From: Geodermatophilus marinus
Lineage (GTDB): Bacteria > Actinomycetota > Actinomycetes > Mycobacteriales > Geodermatophilaceae
Assembly (NCBI RefSeq): GCF_003428645.1
Contig: NZ_QVQH01000003.1
Coordinates: 215,621 to 279,620 of the forward strand
DNA length: 64,000 nt
Direction: 5' to 3'
Each line of letters begins with the position of its first letter. Within the stretch, counting starts at the first letter, position 1. This document shows positions 18,293 through 34,134 of this stretch, one piece after another. A program made the translations under genes and the position numbers. The notes under the pieces are model-generated. The model worked only from the letters and a program-made list of their open reading frames with translations. It made no database searches and was not told where the DNA came from.

Positions 18293-18996
18293 CCGCGCCG
18301 CGCGACCCCTGGGCCGACCCGGCCACCGACACCGCGCCCGGCGCGCCCTACGCCGGCCCCCCGGCCACGGTGCCCCCGCCGGCCTGGGGAGCGGCACCCG
18401 GCTGGGCGCCGGCGCCACCCGGCTGGGGGCCGGCGCCACCCGGCTGGGGGCCGGTGCCGCCCGGGTGGGCGGATCCCGGCCGGCCGCCGCCCGCCGGCCC
18501 CCGCCGCCCCGGGCAGGTGGTGGCCGCCGCCGTCCTCGCCTTCGTGCAGGCCGCCCTCGTCGGGCTGACCTCGGCCTACCTGCTGCTGGTCGCCTCGGTG
18601 TTCGCCCTCTCCGGGGGCGACCCCGCGTTCCCCTGGGACGGCGGGGCGCTGGCCACCGAGGCGACCGCGCTGGCGCTGGTGCAGATCGCCTCCGTGGTGC
18701 TCCTCGTCGCGGCCGGCGTGCTGGCCCTCACCCGCCGCGGCCGGGCCGCCCGCGGCAGCCTGCTGGCCGCCCACGGCGTGCAGGTGGCGCTCGCCGTGTA
18801 CTGGGGGGTGCGCCTGGTGTCGCTGGCCGGGGCGGCCGTGGGCTCGGGGGCCTCCGGGGTGCTGCTGGTGGCCGTGCTGTGCTTCGCCGCGATGCCGGCC
18901 GTCGGGCTCGGCCTCCTCGTGGGTGCCCCGGCCCGCGCCTGGTTCTCCGGCGCGGGGCCTGCCGCGTCCCCGGGCGGGGGAGCCGCCGGGCGGTGA
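18289..18996 (+). CDS. Proline-rich membrane protein
   Basis: The 235-residue protein starts with about 70 residues of proline/glycine/tryptophan-rich sequence in which [18 protein letters not shown] repeats. About four membrane helices follow ([40 protein letters not shown] and two more) with a Gly/Ala tail. This layout is common in actinobacterial membrane proteins of unknown function. The GTG overlaps the stop of the dehydrogenase, suggesting co-translation. A role with the dehydrogenase is only inferred from coupling. Confidence 0.6.
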   Translation: MTAPRDPWADPATDTAPGAPYAGPPATVPPPAWGAAPGWAPAPPGWGPAPPGWGPVPPGWADPGRPPPAGPRRPGQVVAAAVLAFVQAALVGLTSAYLLLVASVFALSGGDPAFPWDGGALATEATALALVQIASVVLLVAAGVLALTRRGRAARGSLLAAHGVQVALAVYWGVRLVSLAGAAVGSGASGVLLVAVLCFAAMPAVGLGLLVGAPARAWFSGAGPAASPGGGAAGR

Positions 18997-19019
18997 GCGG
19001 GGCGGTCGCGGCCGGGTGG

Positions 19020-19025
19020 GACGAT
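19020..19025 (+). promoter_or_regulatory. -10 box for leaderless hisI
   Basis: GACGAT ends 6 nt before the hisI ATG. Confidence 0.45.
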
Positions 19026-19031
19026 CGGCGC

Positions 19032-19403
19032 ATGCCCGCCCCCGCCGCCGAACCGGCCCTGGACCCCGCCGTCGCCGCGCTGCTGCGCCGCGACGCCGCC
19101 GGGCTGGTCGCCGCCGTCGTCCAGCAGCACGACAGCGGCGAGGTCCTCATGGTCGCCTGGATGGACGACGAGGCCCTGCGGCGCACCCTCGCCACCGGGC
19201 GGGCCACCTACTGGTCGCGCAGCCGCGCGGAGTACTGGGTGAAGGGGGAGACCTCCGGGCACCGGCAGTGGGTGCGCGAGGTCCGCCTCGACTGCGACGG
19301 CGACGCCCTGCTCGTGCTGGTCGACCAGGAGGGCCCGGCCTGCCACACCGGCAGCCGCAGCTGCTTCTCCCGCCCCCTGGAGGTGACCCGTGCGGCTGGG
19401 TGA
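19032..19403 (+). CDS. hisI: Phosphoribosyl-AMP cyclohydrolase
   Basis: The enzyme opens the adenine ring of phosphoribosyl-AMP, the third step of histidine synthesis. The 123-residue single-domain protein lacks the fused HisE domain. Core motifs: [17 protein letters not shown] near residue 36, [19 protein letters not shown] near residue 58, and zinc-binding cysteines in LDCDGDALL and [12 protein letters not shown]. The last 14 nt overlap trpE, joining the histidine and tryptophan clusters. hisE and hisG are not in the window. Confidence 0.95.
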   Translation: MPAPAAEPALDPAVAALLRRDAAGLVAAVVQQHDSGEVLMVAWMDDEALRRTLATGRATYWSRSRAEYWVKGETSGHRQWVREVRLDCDGDALLVLVDQEGPACHTGSRSCFSRPLEVTRAAG

Positions 19404-20898
19404 GACCGTCCCGTCCCGGGAGGCCTTCGCGGCCCTCGACCAGCCGGTCGTCCCGGTCACCCGCCGGCTGCTCGCCGACGGCGCGACCGCGGTCGGGGTC
19501 TACCGGGCCCTCGCCGGCAACCGCCCCGGGACCGTGCTGCTGGAGTCGGCCGAGCAGGGCAAGCGCTGGGCCCGCTACAGCTTCGTGGGGGTGCGCAGCG
19601 CCGGCGTGCTCACCGAGGCCGACGGCGCCACCCGGTGGCTGGGCGACCCCCTGCCCGGGCTGACCGACGACCTGCCCGCCGACCCGCTGGCCGCCGTCCG
19701 CACGCTGGCCCGCCGGCTGCGCTCGCCCCGCGACCCCGGGCTGCCGCCGCTGACCGGCGGCCTGGTCGGCTACCTGGGCTACGACGTCGTCCGCCGGCTG
19801 GAGCGGCTGCCGGAGACCAGCACCGACGACCTGGGCATGCCCGAGCTGGCGATGTCGCTGGTCACCGACCTGGCGGTGCTCGACCACCACGACGGCACGG
19901 TGCTGCTCATCGCCAACGCGCTGCGCCCCGGTGCGGACCCGGGTGCTGCGTGGGACGACGCCGTCGCCCGGCTGGACGCCATGACCGCCGACCTCACCAA
20001 GGCCGGTTCCCCCGGCGTGGCCACCTTCGCCACGGCCGAGCCGCCGCCGGTCACCAGCACCATGGCGCCGGGGGAGTACGAGGCCGCCGTGGAGACCGTG
20101 CGCGAGCACATCCGGGCCGGCGACGCCTTCCAGGTGGTGCTCGCCCAGCGGTTCGAGGTCCGCACGCGGGTGGACGCGCTCGACCTCTACCGGGTGCTGC
20201 GGGCGACGAACCCCTCGCCGTACATGTACCTGCTGCGCTTCGCCGGCCGGGAGTCACCCTTCGACGTCGTGGGGTCCTCGCCCGAGGCCCTGGTCACGGT
20301 GACCGGCCGCTCCGCGGTGGTGCACCCGCCGGCCGGCACCCGCCCGCGCGGGGCGACGCCGGAGGAGGACCTCCGGCTGGCCGAGGGGCTGCTCGCCGAC
20401 CCCAAGGAGCGCGCCGAGCACGTGATGCTGGTCGACCTCGCCCGCAACGACCTCGGCCGGGTGTGCGTCCCGGGGACCGTCGAGGTGCCCGACTTCATGC
20501 GGGTCGAGCACTACAGCCACGTCATGCACCTGGTGTCCACCGTGGCCGGCGAGGTCGCCCCCGAGTGGGACGCCCTCGACGTCGTCGACGCGACCTTCCC
20601 GGCCGGCACCGTCTCCGGTGCGCCCAAGCCGCGCGCGATGGAGATCATCGAGTCCCTGGAGCCCACCCGCCGCGCGCTGTACGCGGGCACCGTCGGCTAC
20701 GTCGACGCCAGCGGCGACCTGGACATGGCCATCGCCATCCGCACCGCGGTGCTGCACCAGGGCCGGGCGTACGTGCAGGCCGGGGCCGGGATCGTGGCCG
20801 ACAGCGACCCCGCCACCGAGGAGGCCGAGACCCGGCACAAGGCGCGGGCCGTGCTCACCGCCATCGCCACGGCGGAGGGCATGCGGGAGCTGCGGTGA
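19390..20898 (+). CDS. trpE: Anthranilate synthase component I
   Basis: TrpE makes anthranilate from chorismate with ammonia from a TrpG-type glutaminase that is not in this window. The 502-residue protein has the tryptophan feedback motif LLES ([19 protein letters not shown], near residue 50). Its C-terminal chorismate-binding domain includes [30 protein letters not shown] and [20 protein letters not shown]. The GTG start lies inside the end of hisI. The stop overlaps the next GTG, so trpE heads a coupled trp string. Confidence 0.95.
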   Translation: MRLGETVPSREAFAALDQPVVPVTRRLLADGATAVGVYRALAGNRPGTVLLESAEQGKRWARYSFVGVRSAGVLTEADGATRWLGDPLPGLTDDLPADPLAAVRTLARRLRSPRDPGLPPLTGGLVGYLGYDVVRRLERLPETSTDDLGMPELAMSLVTDLAVLDHHDGTVLLIANALRPGADPGAAWDDAVARLDAMTADLTKAGSPGVATFATAEPPPVTSTMAPGEYEAAVETVREHIRAGDAFQVVLAQRFEVRTRVDALDLYRVLRATNPSPYMYLLRFAGRESPFDVVGSSPEALVTVTGRSAVVHPPAGTRPRGATPEEDLRLAEGLLADPKERAEHVMLVDLARNDLGRVCVPGTVEVPDFMRVEHYSHVMHLVSTVAGEVAPEWDALDVVDATFPAGTVSGAPKPRAMEIIESLEPTRRALYAGTVGYVDASGDLDMAIAIRTAVLHQGRAYVQAGAGIVADSDPATEEAETRHKARAVLTAIATAEGMRELR

Positions 20899-21692
20899 GC
20901 AGCCAGGGGCGCGAGCCGGGCGGGCCGCCGGCGGCCGGTGGGGCACCGGCGACCGGTGCGGCGGCCCGCGGGCACCGGCGGGAGACGACCGCGGCCGTCG
21001 TGGGCTCGGCCCTCGCCGGCGGGCTGGCCCTCTCCGCCGGCGGGCAGGCCTGGCTGACGCTGACGGTCGCCCGCCCGGCCCCGCTGCCGCCGACGACCGA
21101 CGTCCTCACCGGCGGGGAGACCGCCCCGCTGGTCCCCGCGGCCGGCCTGCTCCTGCTCGCGGCCGCGGTGGCCGTCGTCGCGGCCCGCGGCGCCGGGCGG
21201 CGGGTGGTCGGCCTGCTCACCGCGCTGGCCGGGGGCGTGCTCGGCTGGTCCGGGCTGCGCCCGCTGGTGGGGGACCCGGCCGCCGGCGTCGGCGCGAGCG
21301 CCGACGTGCACGCCGGCTGGCCGCTGCTCGCCGTCGCAGCCGGGGTCGTCGCGGTCGCGGCGGGCCTGCTCACCGTCCTGCGCGGGCCGTCCTGGCCCGG
21401 CCTGGGACGGCGCCACGAGCGGACCGGGCAGCCCTCGGCGGCCCGCCCGCGCACCGACGGGGACCGCGCCCTGGACGCCTGGCGGGCGCTCGACCGCGGC
21501 GAGGACCCGACCGACGACCCGACCGACGCCCCGACCGACGACCCGACCGGGGACCGGGCCGATGGCCCGACCGACGACCCGACCGGGGACCGGCCGGGGC
21601 CGCCGACGGCAACCGTGCGGGCTACCCACCGGGCGGGCGCTGGACACCCGCCCGTCCCACCCCGCGGTCCGGCCCGGGGGCGCCGCACCTAG
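20895..21692 (+). CDS. Trp operon-associated membrane protein (Trp_oprn_chp)
   Basis: The 265-residue protein in the trpE-trpC gap has the actinobacterial Trp-associated membrane protein layout. Four hydrophobic helices span about residues 35-165, with a TLTVARP segment after the first. The last ~60 residues are low-complexity DPTD/DDPT repeats encoded by imperfect 12-nt DNA repeats near 21508-21600. It is conserved by position in actinobacterial trp clusters, but its biochemical role is not established. The GTG overlaps the trpE stop. Confidence 0.8.
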   Translation: MSSQGREPGGPPAAGGAPATGAAARGHRRETTAAVVGSALAGGLALSAGGQAWLTLTVARPAPLPPTTDVLTGGETAPLVPAAGLLLLAAAVAVVAARGAGRRVVGLLTALAGGVLGWSGLRPLVGDPAAGVGASADVHAGWPLLAVAAGVVAVAAGLLTVLRGPSWPGLGRRHERTGQPSAARPRTDGDRALDAWRALDRGEDPTDDPTDAPTDDPTGDRADGPTDDPTGDRPGPPTATVRATHRAGAGHPPVPPRGPARGRRT

Positions 21693-21695
21693 AGT
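21690..21695 (+). promoter_or_regulatory. Candidate -10 of trpC-trpB-trpA
   Basis: TAGAGT overlaps the end of the membrane protein gene. It would give a leader of about 50 nt before the trpC ribosome site GGGGAG. Confidence 0.4.
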
Positions 21696-21753
21696 GGGGC
21701 GCACCGACCCGGGCGGGGGACGCCCACCGAACCACCGGCAGCGGGGAGCGCTC

Positions 21754-22563
21754 GTGTCCGTGCTCGACGAGATCGTCGCCGGGGTCCGCGAGGACCTCGC
21801 CGCCCGGGAGTCGCGGACCCCGCTGACCGAGGTGAAGGCCGCCGCCCGGGACACCCGGCCGGCGCTGGACGCCCTGGCCGCGCTGCGCGCCCCCGGCGTC
21901 GGCGTGATCGCCGAGGTCAAGCGGCAGAGCCCGTCGAAGGGCGCGCTCGCCGACATCCCCGACCCCGCGGTGCTCGCCCGCCAGTACGCCGACGGCGGCG
22001 CCCGGGTGATCAGCGTGCTCACCGAGCGGCGGCGCTTCGGCGGGGCGCAGGCCGACCTCGCCGCCGTCCGGGCCGCCGTCGACGTCCCGGTCCTGTGCAA
22101 GGACTTCGTGGTCTCCAGCTACCAGGTGCACGAGGCCCGCGCGCACGGGGCCGACGTCGTCCTGCTCATCGTCGCCGCGCTCGAGCAGAACGCCCTCCTG
22201 GGCCTGCTGGAGCGGGTCGAGTCGCTCGGCATGACCGCCCTCGTCGAGGTGCACACCGAGGCCGAGGCAGACCGCGCGCTGGCCGCCGGCGCCTCGGTCA
22301 TCGGGGTCAACGCCCGCGACCTCACCACGCTGGCCGTCGACCGCTCGACGTTCGAGCGGATCGCACCGGGCCTGCCCTCGGAGATCGTCAAGGTGGCCGA
22401 GTCCGGCGTCCGGGGCCCCCACGACCTCATCTCCTACGCCGCGGCCGGCGCCGACGCCGTGCTCGTCGGCGAGGGCCTGGTCACCGCCGGCGACGCCCGC
22501 CAGGCCGTCGCCGACCTGGTGACCGCCGGGTCGCACCCGGCCACCCCGCGCACCACCCGCTGA
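21754..22563 (+). CDS. trpC: Indole-3-glycerol phosphate synthase
   Basis: The enzyme closes the indole ring from CdRP. The 269-residue barrel has the catalytic lysine motif [16 protein letters not shown] near residue 50, [11 protein letters not shown] near residue 110, [11 protein letters not shown] near residue 160, and the C-terminal phosphate loop [11 protein letters not shown]. It is a stand-alone TrpC without TrpF, consistent with PriA supplying that step. The GTG at 21754 has GGGGAG 6-7 nt upstream. Confidence 0.96.
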   Translation: MSVLDEIVAGVREDLAARESRTPLTEVKAAARDTRPALDALAALRAPGVGVIAEVKRQSPSKGALADIPDPAVLARQYADGGARVISVLTERRRFGGAQADLAAVRAAVDVPVLCKDFVVSSYQVHEARAHGADVVLLIVAALEQNALLGLLERVESLGMTALVEVHTEAEADRALAAGASVIGVNARDLTTLAVDRSTFERIAPGLPSEIVKVAESGVRGPHDLISYAAAGADAVLVGEGLVTAGDARQAVADLVTAGSHPATPRTTR

Positions 22564-22568
22564 GAAGG

Positions 22569-22755
22569 ACCCCGTCCTCCCCACCCCGCGCTCCGCGCGG
22601 GGCGGTGCCCGGGACGGGGCCAGGAGCCGAGGCGGGACCCCGTCCTCCCCACCCCGCGCTCCGCGCGGGGCGGTGCCCGGGACGGGGCCAGGAGCCGAGG
22701 CGGGACCCCGTCCTCCCCACCCCGCGCTCCGCGCGGGGCGGTGCCGGGACAGGGG
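22569..22755. repeat. Tandem 68-bp palindromic repeat, 2.75 copies
   Basis: Copies start at 22569, 22637 and 22705; the last is truncated near 22755. Each unit pairs an ACCCCGTCC arm with GGACGGGG and an inner CCCCGCG with CGCGGGG, so each can fold into a strong hairpin. It fills most of the trpC-trpB gap and belongs to the same family as the element at 32487. Confidence 0.85.
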
Positions 22756-22839
22756 CCGCGGCGCGCTCGGTCCCGGTCCCCACCGGGACCGAACCGCCGG
22801 TCGCGTCCACCCCTCCACCACCACACCCGCCGCGCGCGG

Positions 22840-22845
22840 GACACT
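22840..22845 (+). promoter_or_regulatory. -10 box for leaderless trpB
   Basis: GACACT ends 6 nt before the trpB ATG. It may restore transcription after the hairpin repeat. Confidence 0.4.
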
Positions 22846-22851
22846 GGCGTC

Positions 22852-24197
<1,346 letters not shown>

Positions 24198-24201
<4 letters not shown>

Positions 24202-25013
24202 GCTCGCACCTGGCGGAGGTCCTGGCCGGGACCAAGGCGCACGGCCGGGCGGCGCTGATCGCCTACCTGCCGGTCGGCTACCCCAGCGTCGAGGGGTCGA
24301 TCGCGGCGATGGTCGCGGCGGTGGAGAACGGCGCCGACGTCGTCGAGGTCGGCGTCCCCTACAGCGACCCGGGCATGGACGGGCCGGTCATCCAGCAGGC
24401 GGTGGACGTCGCCGTCCGTGCGGGCGTGGGCATGCGCGACGTGCTCCGGGCCGTCGAGGCGGTCGCCGACGCGGGGGCGGTGCCCGTGGTGATGACCTAC
24501 TGGAACCCCGTCGAGCGCTACGGCGTCGACCGGTTCGCCGCCGACCTGGCGGCCGCCGGGGGAGCGGGGACGATCACCCCCGACCTCATCCCCGAGGAGG
24601 CCGGTCCCTGGCTGGCCGCCGCCGAGGAGCACGACCTCGACCGGGTCTTCCTCGTCGCCCCGTCGTCCACCGACGCGCGGCTGGCCTCCACCACCGCGGC
24701 CTGCCGCGGGTTCGTCTACGCCGCCTCCACGATGGGCGTCACCGGCACCCGCGCCACCGTCGGCGACGCGGCGGAACGGCTGGTCGGCCGGACCCGCGCG
24801 GTCGCCCCCGGCCTCGCCGTCTGCGTCGGCCTCGGGGTCTCCGACGCCGCCCAGGCCGCGCAGGTGGCGGGGTTCGCCGACGGCGTCATCGTCGGCTCGG
24901 CCTTCGTCCGCACCGTGCTGGACGCCGACGGGGACGTGCAGCGGGGCGCCGCCGCGGCCGGCCGGCTGGCCGCCGAGCTGGCCACCGGCGTGCGGGACCG
25001 GGTCCCGGCGTGA
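24198..25013 (+). CDS. trpA: Tryptophan synthase alpha chain
   Basis: TrpA cleaves indole-glycerol phosphate and channels indole to TrpB. The 271-residue barrel contains the catalytic Glu and Asp in [20 protein letters not shown] near residues 49-60 and [12 protein letters not shown] near residue 176, plus [16 protein letters not shown] and VIVGSAFV. It overlaps trpB and lgt by 4 nt each, giving a coupled trpB-trpA-lgt string. Confidence 0.96.
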
Positions 25014-25978
25014 ACCTGGCCGTGATCCCGAGCCCCACGCAGGCGGTGTGGGAGGTCGGCCCGCTGCCGATCCGGGCCTACGCGCTGTGCATCATCGCCG
25101 GCATCGTCGCCGCCATCTGGATCACCCAGCGCCGCTGGGTCGCCCGGGGCGGCGCCGCCTCCGACGTCCTGGACATCGCCGTCTGGGCCGTGCCCTTCGG
25201 CATCGTCGGCGGCCGGCTCTACCACGTCGTGTCCAGCCCCCGGGCCTACTTCGGCGAGGGCGGCGACCCGCTGCGCGCCTTCGCCATCTGGGAGGGCGGG
25301 CTCGGCATCTGGGGGGCCATCGCCCTCGGCGCGGTCGGCGCCTGGATCGCCTGCCGCCGGATGGGCATCCCGCTGCCGGCCTTCGGTGACGCCCTCGCCC
25401 CCGGGCTGCTGGTCGCCCAGGCCATCGGCCGGCTCGGCAACTGGTTCAACAACGAGCTCCACGGCGGGCCCACCGACCTGCCCTGGGCGCTGCGCATCTA
25501 CGAGTGGACCGGCACCGAGGCGGTCCGCGGCCCGGACGGCGCCCCGGTCGTGCTCGGGACCTTCCACCCGACCTTCCTCTACGAGCTGCTGTGGAACCTG
25601 GCCGCGGCGGCGGTCGTCGTGTGGGCCGACCGGCGGTTCCGGCTCGGCCACGGCCGCGCCTTCGCGCTCTACGTCGCCAGCTACTGCGCGGGCCGGGTGT
25701 GGATCGAGGTGCTGCGCACCGACCCGGCCGAGACTCTCCTCGGCGTGCGGCTCAACGTCGTCACCTCGGTGGTGGTCGGCCTGCTCGCCGTGGCCTACAT
25801 GGTGTGGCAGCGCGGGCGCCCGCGGGAGGTCATCACCCGGGGCCGTGACATGGCCGACACCGCGGCGGGTCCGCGGCGGCACGGCCGGGCGGGCAGGTCG
25901 GCGCCGTCCACCCCGGGCCCCGCCGCGGACGGCGGAACGCCAGGTGGGGACGCCACCGCGCCACGCCGAGAACCCTGA
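25010..25978 (+). CDS. lgt: Phosphatidylglycerol-prolipoprotein diacylglyceryl transferase
   Basis: Lgt transfers diacylglycerol from phosphatidylglycerol to the lipobox cysteine of prolipoproteins at the membrane. The 322-residue multipass protein has the signature AQAIGRLGNWFNNELHGGP near residue 140 and the conserved GGRLYHVVSS near residue 66. About 45 disordered Ala/Pro/Gly/Arg-rich residues end the protein. The GTG overlaps the trpA stop. It would process lipoproteins such as the solute-binding protein at 39 kb. Confidence 0.95.
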   Translation: MNLAVIPSPTQAVWEVGPLPIRAYALCIIAGIVAAIWITQRRWVARGGAASDVLDIAVWAVPFGIVGGRLYHVVSSPRAYFGEGGDPLRAFAIWEGGLGIWGAIALGAVGAWIACRRMGIPLPAFGDALAPGLLVAQAIGRLGNWFNNELHGGPTDLPWALRIYEWTGTEAVRGPDGAPVVLGTFHPTFLYELLWNLAAAAVVVWADRRFRLGHGRAFALYVASYCAGRVWIEVLRTDPAETLLGVRLNVVTSVVVGLLAVAYMVWQRGRPREVITRGRDMADTAAGPRRHGRAGRSAPSTPGPAADGGTPGGDATAPRREP

Positions 25979-26300
25979 CGGCGGCACGCCGCCACCCCGG
26001 GCTCACCGGGGGGTGCCCGTGTGACGCGTGTGTACCCTCTTGCCAGACCCTCCCAGCGATCCTGGCGGGGGTCGCACGCGTCGGAACCGGGCCAGCGCCG
26101 CCCCGCGGACGACAGCCCCGGGGGCACCCACCCCCTGGGCTCGCGAGCCGGCCGGCCCGGTGGTCCGCCCGACCGCCGGCCCCCGGCTCTCCCGCAGTGC
26201 CACCCCCTCCGCCCTCATCGACCACCGGCCCGGGCACCAGCCCCACCGCCCCCCGTCGCCGACGACGGACCCCGGGTGGTGCGCCGACGACGGGAGTGAC
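25979..26300 (+). promoter_or_regulatory. lgt terminator and long gltB leader
   Basis: No gene is visible in these 322 bp. A short hairpin (CACCCCGG 25993-26000 with CCGGGGGGTG 26006-26015) can end lgt transcription. TACCCT at 26033-26038 is a good -10 and would give a 5' leader of about 255 nt before gltB. GGGAG at about 26292 is the gltB ribosome site. The leader is GC-rich and could fold strongly, but I recognise no riboswitch. Confidence 0.4.
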
Positions 26301-30981
<4,681 letters not shown>

Positions 30982-30989
<8 letters not shown>

Positions 30990-32484
30990 CTCGACGGGGT
31001 TCCTGAAGCACGACCGGGCGCTGCCGCCGCGCCGGCCGGTGGACGTCCGGATCCTGGACTGGAAGGACGTCTACCTCACCCGCGACAGCGGTGAGGACGC
31101 GGTGTTCCCGGTGGCCGAGGTCCGCAGGCAGGCGGCGCGCTGCATGGACTGCGGCATCCCGTTCTGCCACCACGGCTGCCCGCTGGGCAACCTCATCCCG
31201 GAGTGGAACGAGCTCGCCCGCCGGGACGACTGGTCCGAGGCCATCGAGCGGCTGCACGCGACCAACAACTTCCCGGAGTTCACCGGGAAGCTGTGCCCGG
31301 CGCCGTGCGAGGGCGCCTGCGTGCTCAACCTGGAGGAGTCGCCGGTCACGATCAAGCAGATCGAGTGGGAGATCATCGACCAGGCGTTCCAGCGCGACCT
31401 GGTCACCCCGGTCGTCCCACAGGAGCAGACCGGCAAGAAGGTCGCCGTCATCGGCTCCGGCCCTGCGGGGCTCGCGGCCGCTCAGCAGCTCACCCGCGCC
31501 GGGCACGACGTGACGGTCTACGAGCGGGCCGACCGCATCGGCGGGCTGCTCCGCTACGGCATCCCCGAGTTCAAGATGGAGAAGGCCGTCCTCGACCGGC
31601 GGCTGGACCAGATGCGCGCCGAGGGCACCCGGTTCGTCACCGGCGTCGAGGTCGGCGGCAGCGGCCCGGACGACCTGTCGGTCGAGCAGCTGCGGGGGGC
31701 CTTCGACGCCGTCGTCCTCTCCGGCGGGGCCACGGTCGGCCGCGACCTGCCGGCCCCCGGCCGCGAGCTCGACGGCATCCACCTGGCCATGGACTACCTG
31801 CCCCACGGCAACCGGCAGGCCCTCGGCGAGATCGACACCCCGCCGATCGACGCCCGCGGCAAGCACGTCGTGATCATCGGTGGCGGCGACACCGGCGCGG
31901 ACTGCCTCGGCACCGCCCACCGGCAGGGTGCGGCCTCGGTCACCCAGCTGGAGATCATGCCCGCGCCGCCGGACCGCCGGGACCAGGCGGCCAACCCCTG
32001 GCCGACCTACCCGATGGTCATGCGCGTCTCCAGCGCCCACGAGGAGGGCGGCGAGCGGCTGTACGCGGTCAACACCGAGCGCTTCCTCGGCCACGAGGAG
32101 GGCCCCGGCCAGGGCCGGGTGCGGGCGCTGCTCATCCACGACGTCGAGCGGGTCGAGGGCCGGTTCCAGAAGGTCGAGGGCACCGAGCGCGAGCTGCCGG
32201 CCGACCTGGTGCTGCTGGCGATGGGCTTCACCGGCGCCCAGCGCACCGGGCTGGTCGACACGCTCGGCGTCGAGGTCGACGGCCGCGGCAACGTGGCCCG
32301 CGACGGCGAGTTCATGTCCACCGTCCCCGGGGTGTTCGTCGCCGGCGACATGGGGCGCGGGCAGTCGCTGATCGTGTGGGCCATCGCCGAGGGCCGGGCA
32401 GCCGCCGGGGCGGTCGACGAGTGGCTGACCGGCAGCTCGATGCTGCCCCGCCCGGTGACCCCGACGGCGGTCGCCCTCCGCTGA
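30982..32484 (+). CDS. gltD: Glutamate synthase small subunit
   Basis: GltD feeds NADPH electrons to GltB. The 500-residue protein has N-terminal iron-sulphur cysteines ([17 protein letters not shown] and [11 protein letters not shown], residues about 54-112). An FAD motif [17 protein letters not shown] lies near residue 154 and an NADPH motif [15 protein letters not shown] near residue 296. The C-terminal [19 protein letters not shown] completes the flavin site. It starts at GTG within the end of gltB. A repeat element follows the stop directly. Confidence 0.96.
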
Positions 32485-32486
32485 GA

Positions 32487-32640
32487 GAGGACCCCGTCCT
32501 GCCCACCCCTCGCAGGCTCGGGGTGGTGCCCTGGACGGGGCCGCTCTGCCCCCGCCGTTCGCAGGCTCGGGGCGGCCCTGCAGAGGGGCCGCCGTCCTCC
32601 CCACCCCCCGCAGGCTCGGGGTGGTGCCCTGGACGGGGCC
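32487..32640. repeat. Palindromic intergenic repeat, three related arms
   Basis: Two copies of a CCCACCCC...CGCAGGCTCGGGG...GGACGGGGCC element (about 32490-32541 and 32592-32640) flank a shorter diverged one (about 32546-32588). Each has a TCGCAGGCTC or CGCAGGCTC apex and paired G/C arms. It is related to the repeat in the trpC-trpB gap and sits between gltD and pyk, where it may also act as a terminator. Confidence 0.8.
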
Positions 32641-32705
32641 GGGGCGGTGCCCGTCACGTGACGGACACGGCCCCGGCCGCGTGAGAGGCCCGGCCCGCGG
32701 ACCAC

Positions 32706-32711
32706 TAGCGT
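32706..32711 (+). promoter_or_regulatory. -10 box for leaderless pyk
   Basis: TAGCGT ends 7 nt before the pyk ATG. Confidence 0.55.
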
Positions 32712-32718
32712 TCTGACC

Positions 32719-34134
32719 ATGACGCGCCGCGCCAAGATCGTCTGCACGCTCGGGCCCGCCACCGGCTCCCAGGAACAGGTCACCGCCCTGGTCGAGGCCG
32801 GGATGGACGTCGCCCGGCTCAACTTCAGCCACGGCGCGCACGCCGACCACGAGCGCGCGTACCGCATGGTGCGCGAGGCGTCCGACCGCACCGGCCGGGC
32901 CGTCGCCGTCCTCGCCGACCTGCAGGGCCCCAAGATCCGGCTCGGCACGTTCGCCACCGGGCCGGTCGAGTGGAGCACCGGCAGCCGGGTGTGCATCACC
33001 GTCGACGACGTCCAGGGCACCGCCGAGCGGGTGTCCACCACCTACAAGGGCCTGGCCGCCGACGTGCGCGTCGGCGACCGGCTGCTCGTGGACGACGGCA
33101 AGCTCGCGCTCTCGGTCGTCGAGGTCGACGGCCCGGACGTGTGGTGCCTGGTCGTCGAGGGCGGCGAGGTCTCCAACAACAAGGGGCTCTCGCTGCCGGG
33201 CGTGGCCGTGAGCGTCCCGGCGCTGTCGGAGAAGGACGCCGAGGACCTGCGCTTCGCGCTGCACCTGTCCGTGGACTTCGTCGCGCTGTCCTTCGTGCGC
33301 TCGCCCCGCGACGTCGAGCTGGTCCGCGACATCATGCGCCAGGAGGACGTGACCGTCCCGGTCATCGCCAAGCTGGAGAAGCCGGAGGCCGTCGAGGACC
33401 TCGAGGCGATCGTCGAGGCCTTCGACGGGGTCATGGTGGCCCGCGGCGACCTGGGCGTCGAGCTGCCCCTCGAGCGGGTCCCGCTGGTCCAGAAGCGCGC
33501 CGTGCAGGCCGCCCGCGAGCGCAACAAGCCGGTCATCGTGGCCACCCAGATGCTCGAGTCCATGATCGTGAACTCGCGGCCGACCCGCGCCGAGGCCTCG
33601 GACGTCGCCAACGCCGTCCTCGACGGGGCGGACGCCGTGATGCTCTCCGGGGAGACCTCCGTCGGCCGCCACCCGATCGCGGCGGTCCGCACCATGGAGC
33701 GGATCATCGCCGCGGTCGAGGGCGACCAGGTGCGCGCCCCCGAACTGGTCCGCCGGTCGCGGTCGCGGTCCGGGGCGATCGTGCGCGCCGCCCGCGACAT
33801 CGGGGAGTCCCTGGACGTCAAGGCCCTGGCCACCTTCACGCAGACCGGCGACACCGCCCGGCGGCTGGCCGCCCTGCACCCCCGGCAGCCGCTGCTCGCC
33901 TTCACCGTCGACGGCCGCGTGCGCAGCCAGCTCGCCCTCTCCTGGGGCGTGGAGACCTTCCTGGTGCCCACGGTGGAGCACACCGACGACATGGTCGAGC
34001 AGGTCGACTTCTCCCTGCTGGCCATCGGCCGGCTCCGGGAGGGCGACCGGGTCGTGGTGGTGGCCGGCAGCCCCCCGAACACGGTCGGCTCGACCAACCT
34101 GATCCGGGTGCACGAGGTGGGCACGGACTCGTGA
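32719..34134 (+). CDS. pyk: Pyruvate kinase
   Basis: The enzyme converts phosphoenolpyruvate and ADP to pyruvate and ATP. The 471-residue protein starts with RRAKIVCTLGPATGS and has ARLNFSHGAHADH near residue 34, the catalytic-lysine motif VIAKLEKPEAVEDL near residue 216, MVARGDLGVELPLERVP near residue 240 and ATQMLESMI near residue 275. The allosteric C domain is complete. The ATG is 7 nt from TAGCGT. The stop overlaps the thioesterase GTG (GTGA), so the two are coupled. Confidence 0.96.
   Translation: MTRRAKIVCTLGPATGSQEQVTALVEAGMDVARLNFSHGAHADHERAYRMVREASDRTGRAVAVLADLQGPKIRLGTFATGPVEWSTGSRVCITVDDVQGTAERVSTTYKGLAADVRVGDRLLVDDGKLALSVVEVDGPDVWCLVVEGGEVSNNKGLSLPGVAVSVPALSEKDAEDLRFALHLSVDFVALSFVRSPRDVELVRDIMRQEDVTVPVIAKLEKPEAVEDLEAIVEAFDGVMVARGDLGVELPLERVPLVQKRAVQAARERNKPVIVATQMLESMIVNSRPTRAEASDVANAVLDGADAVMLSGETSVGRHPIAAVRTMERIIAAVEGDQVRAPELVRRSRSRSGAIVRAARDIGESLDVKALATFTQTGDTARRLAALHPRQPLLAFTVDGRVRSQLALSWGVETFLVPTVEHTDDMVEQVDFSLLAIGRLREGDRVVVVAGSPPNTVGSTNLIRVHEVGTDS

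Noticed and set aside
26021-26299. 92-codon leader gene before gltB
   Set aside because: It starts upstream of the likely -10, is Pro/Arg/Ser-rich, and has no ribosome site.
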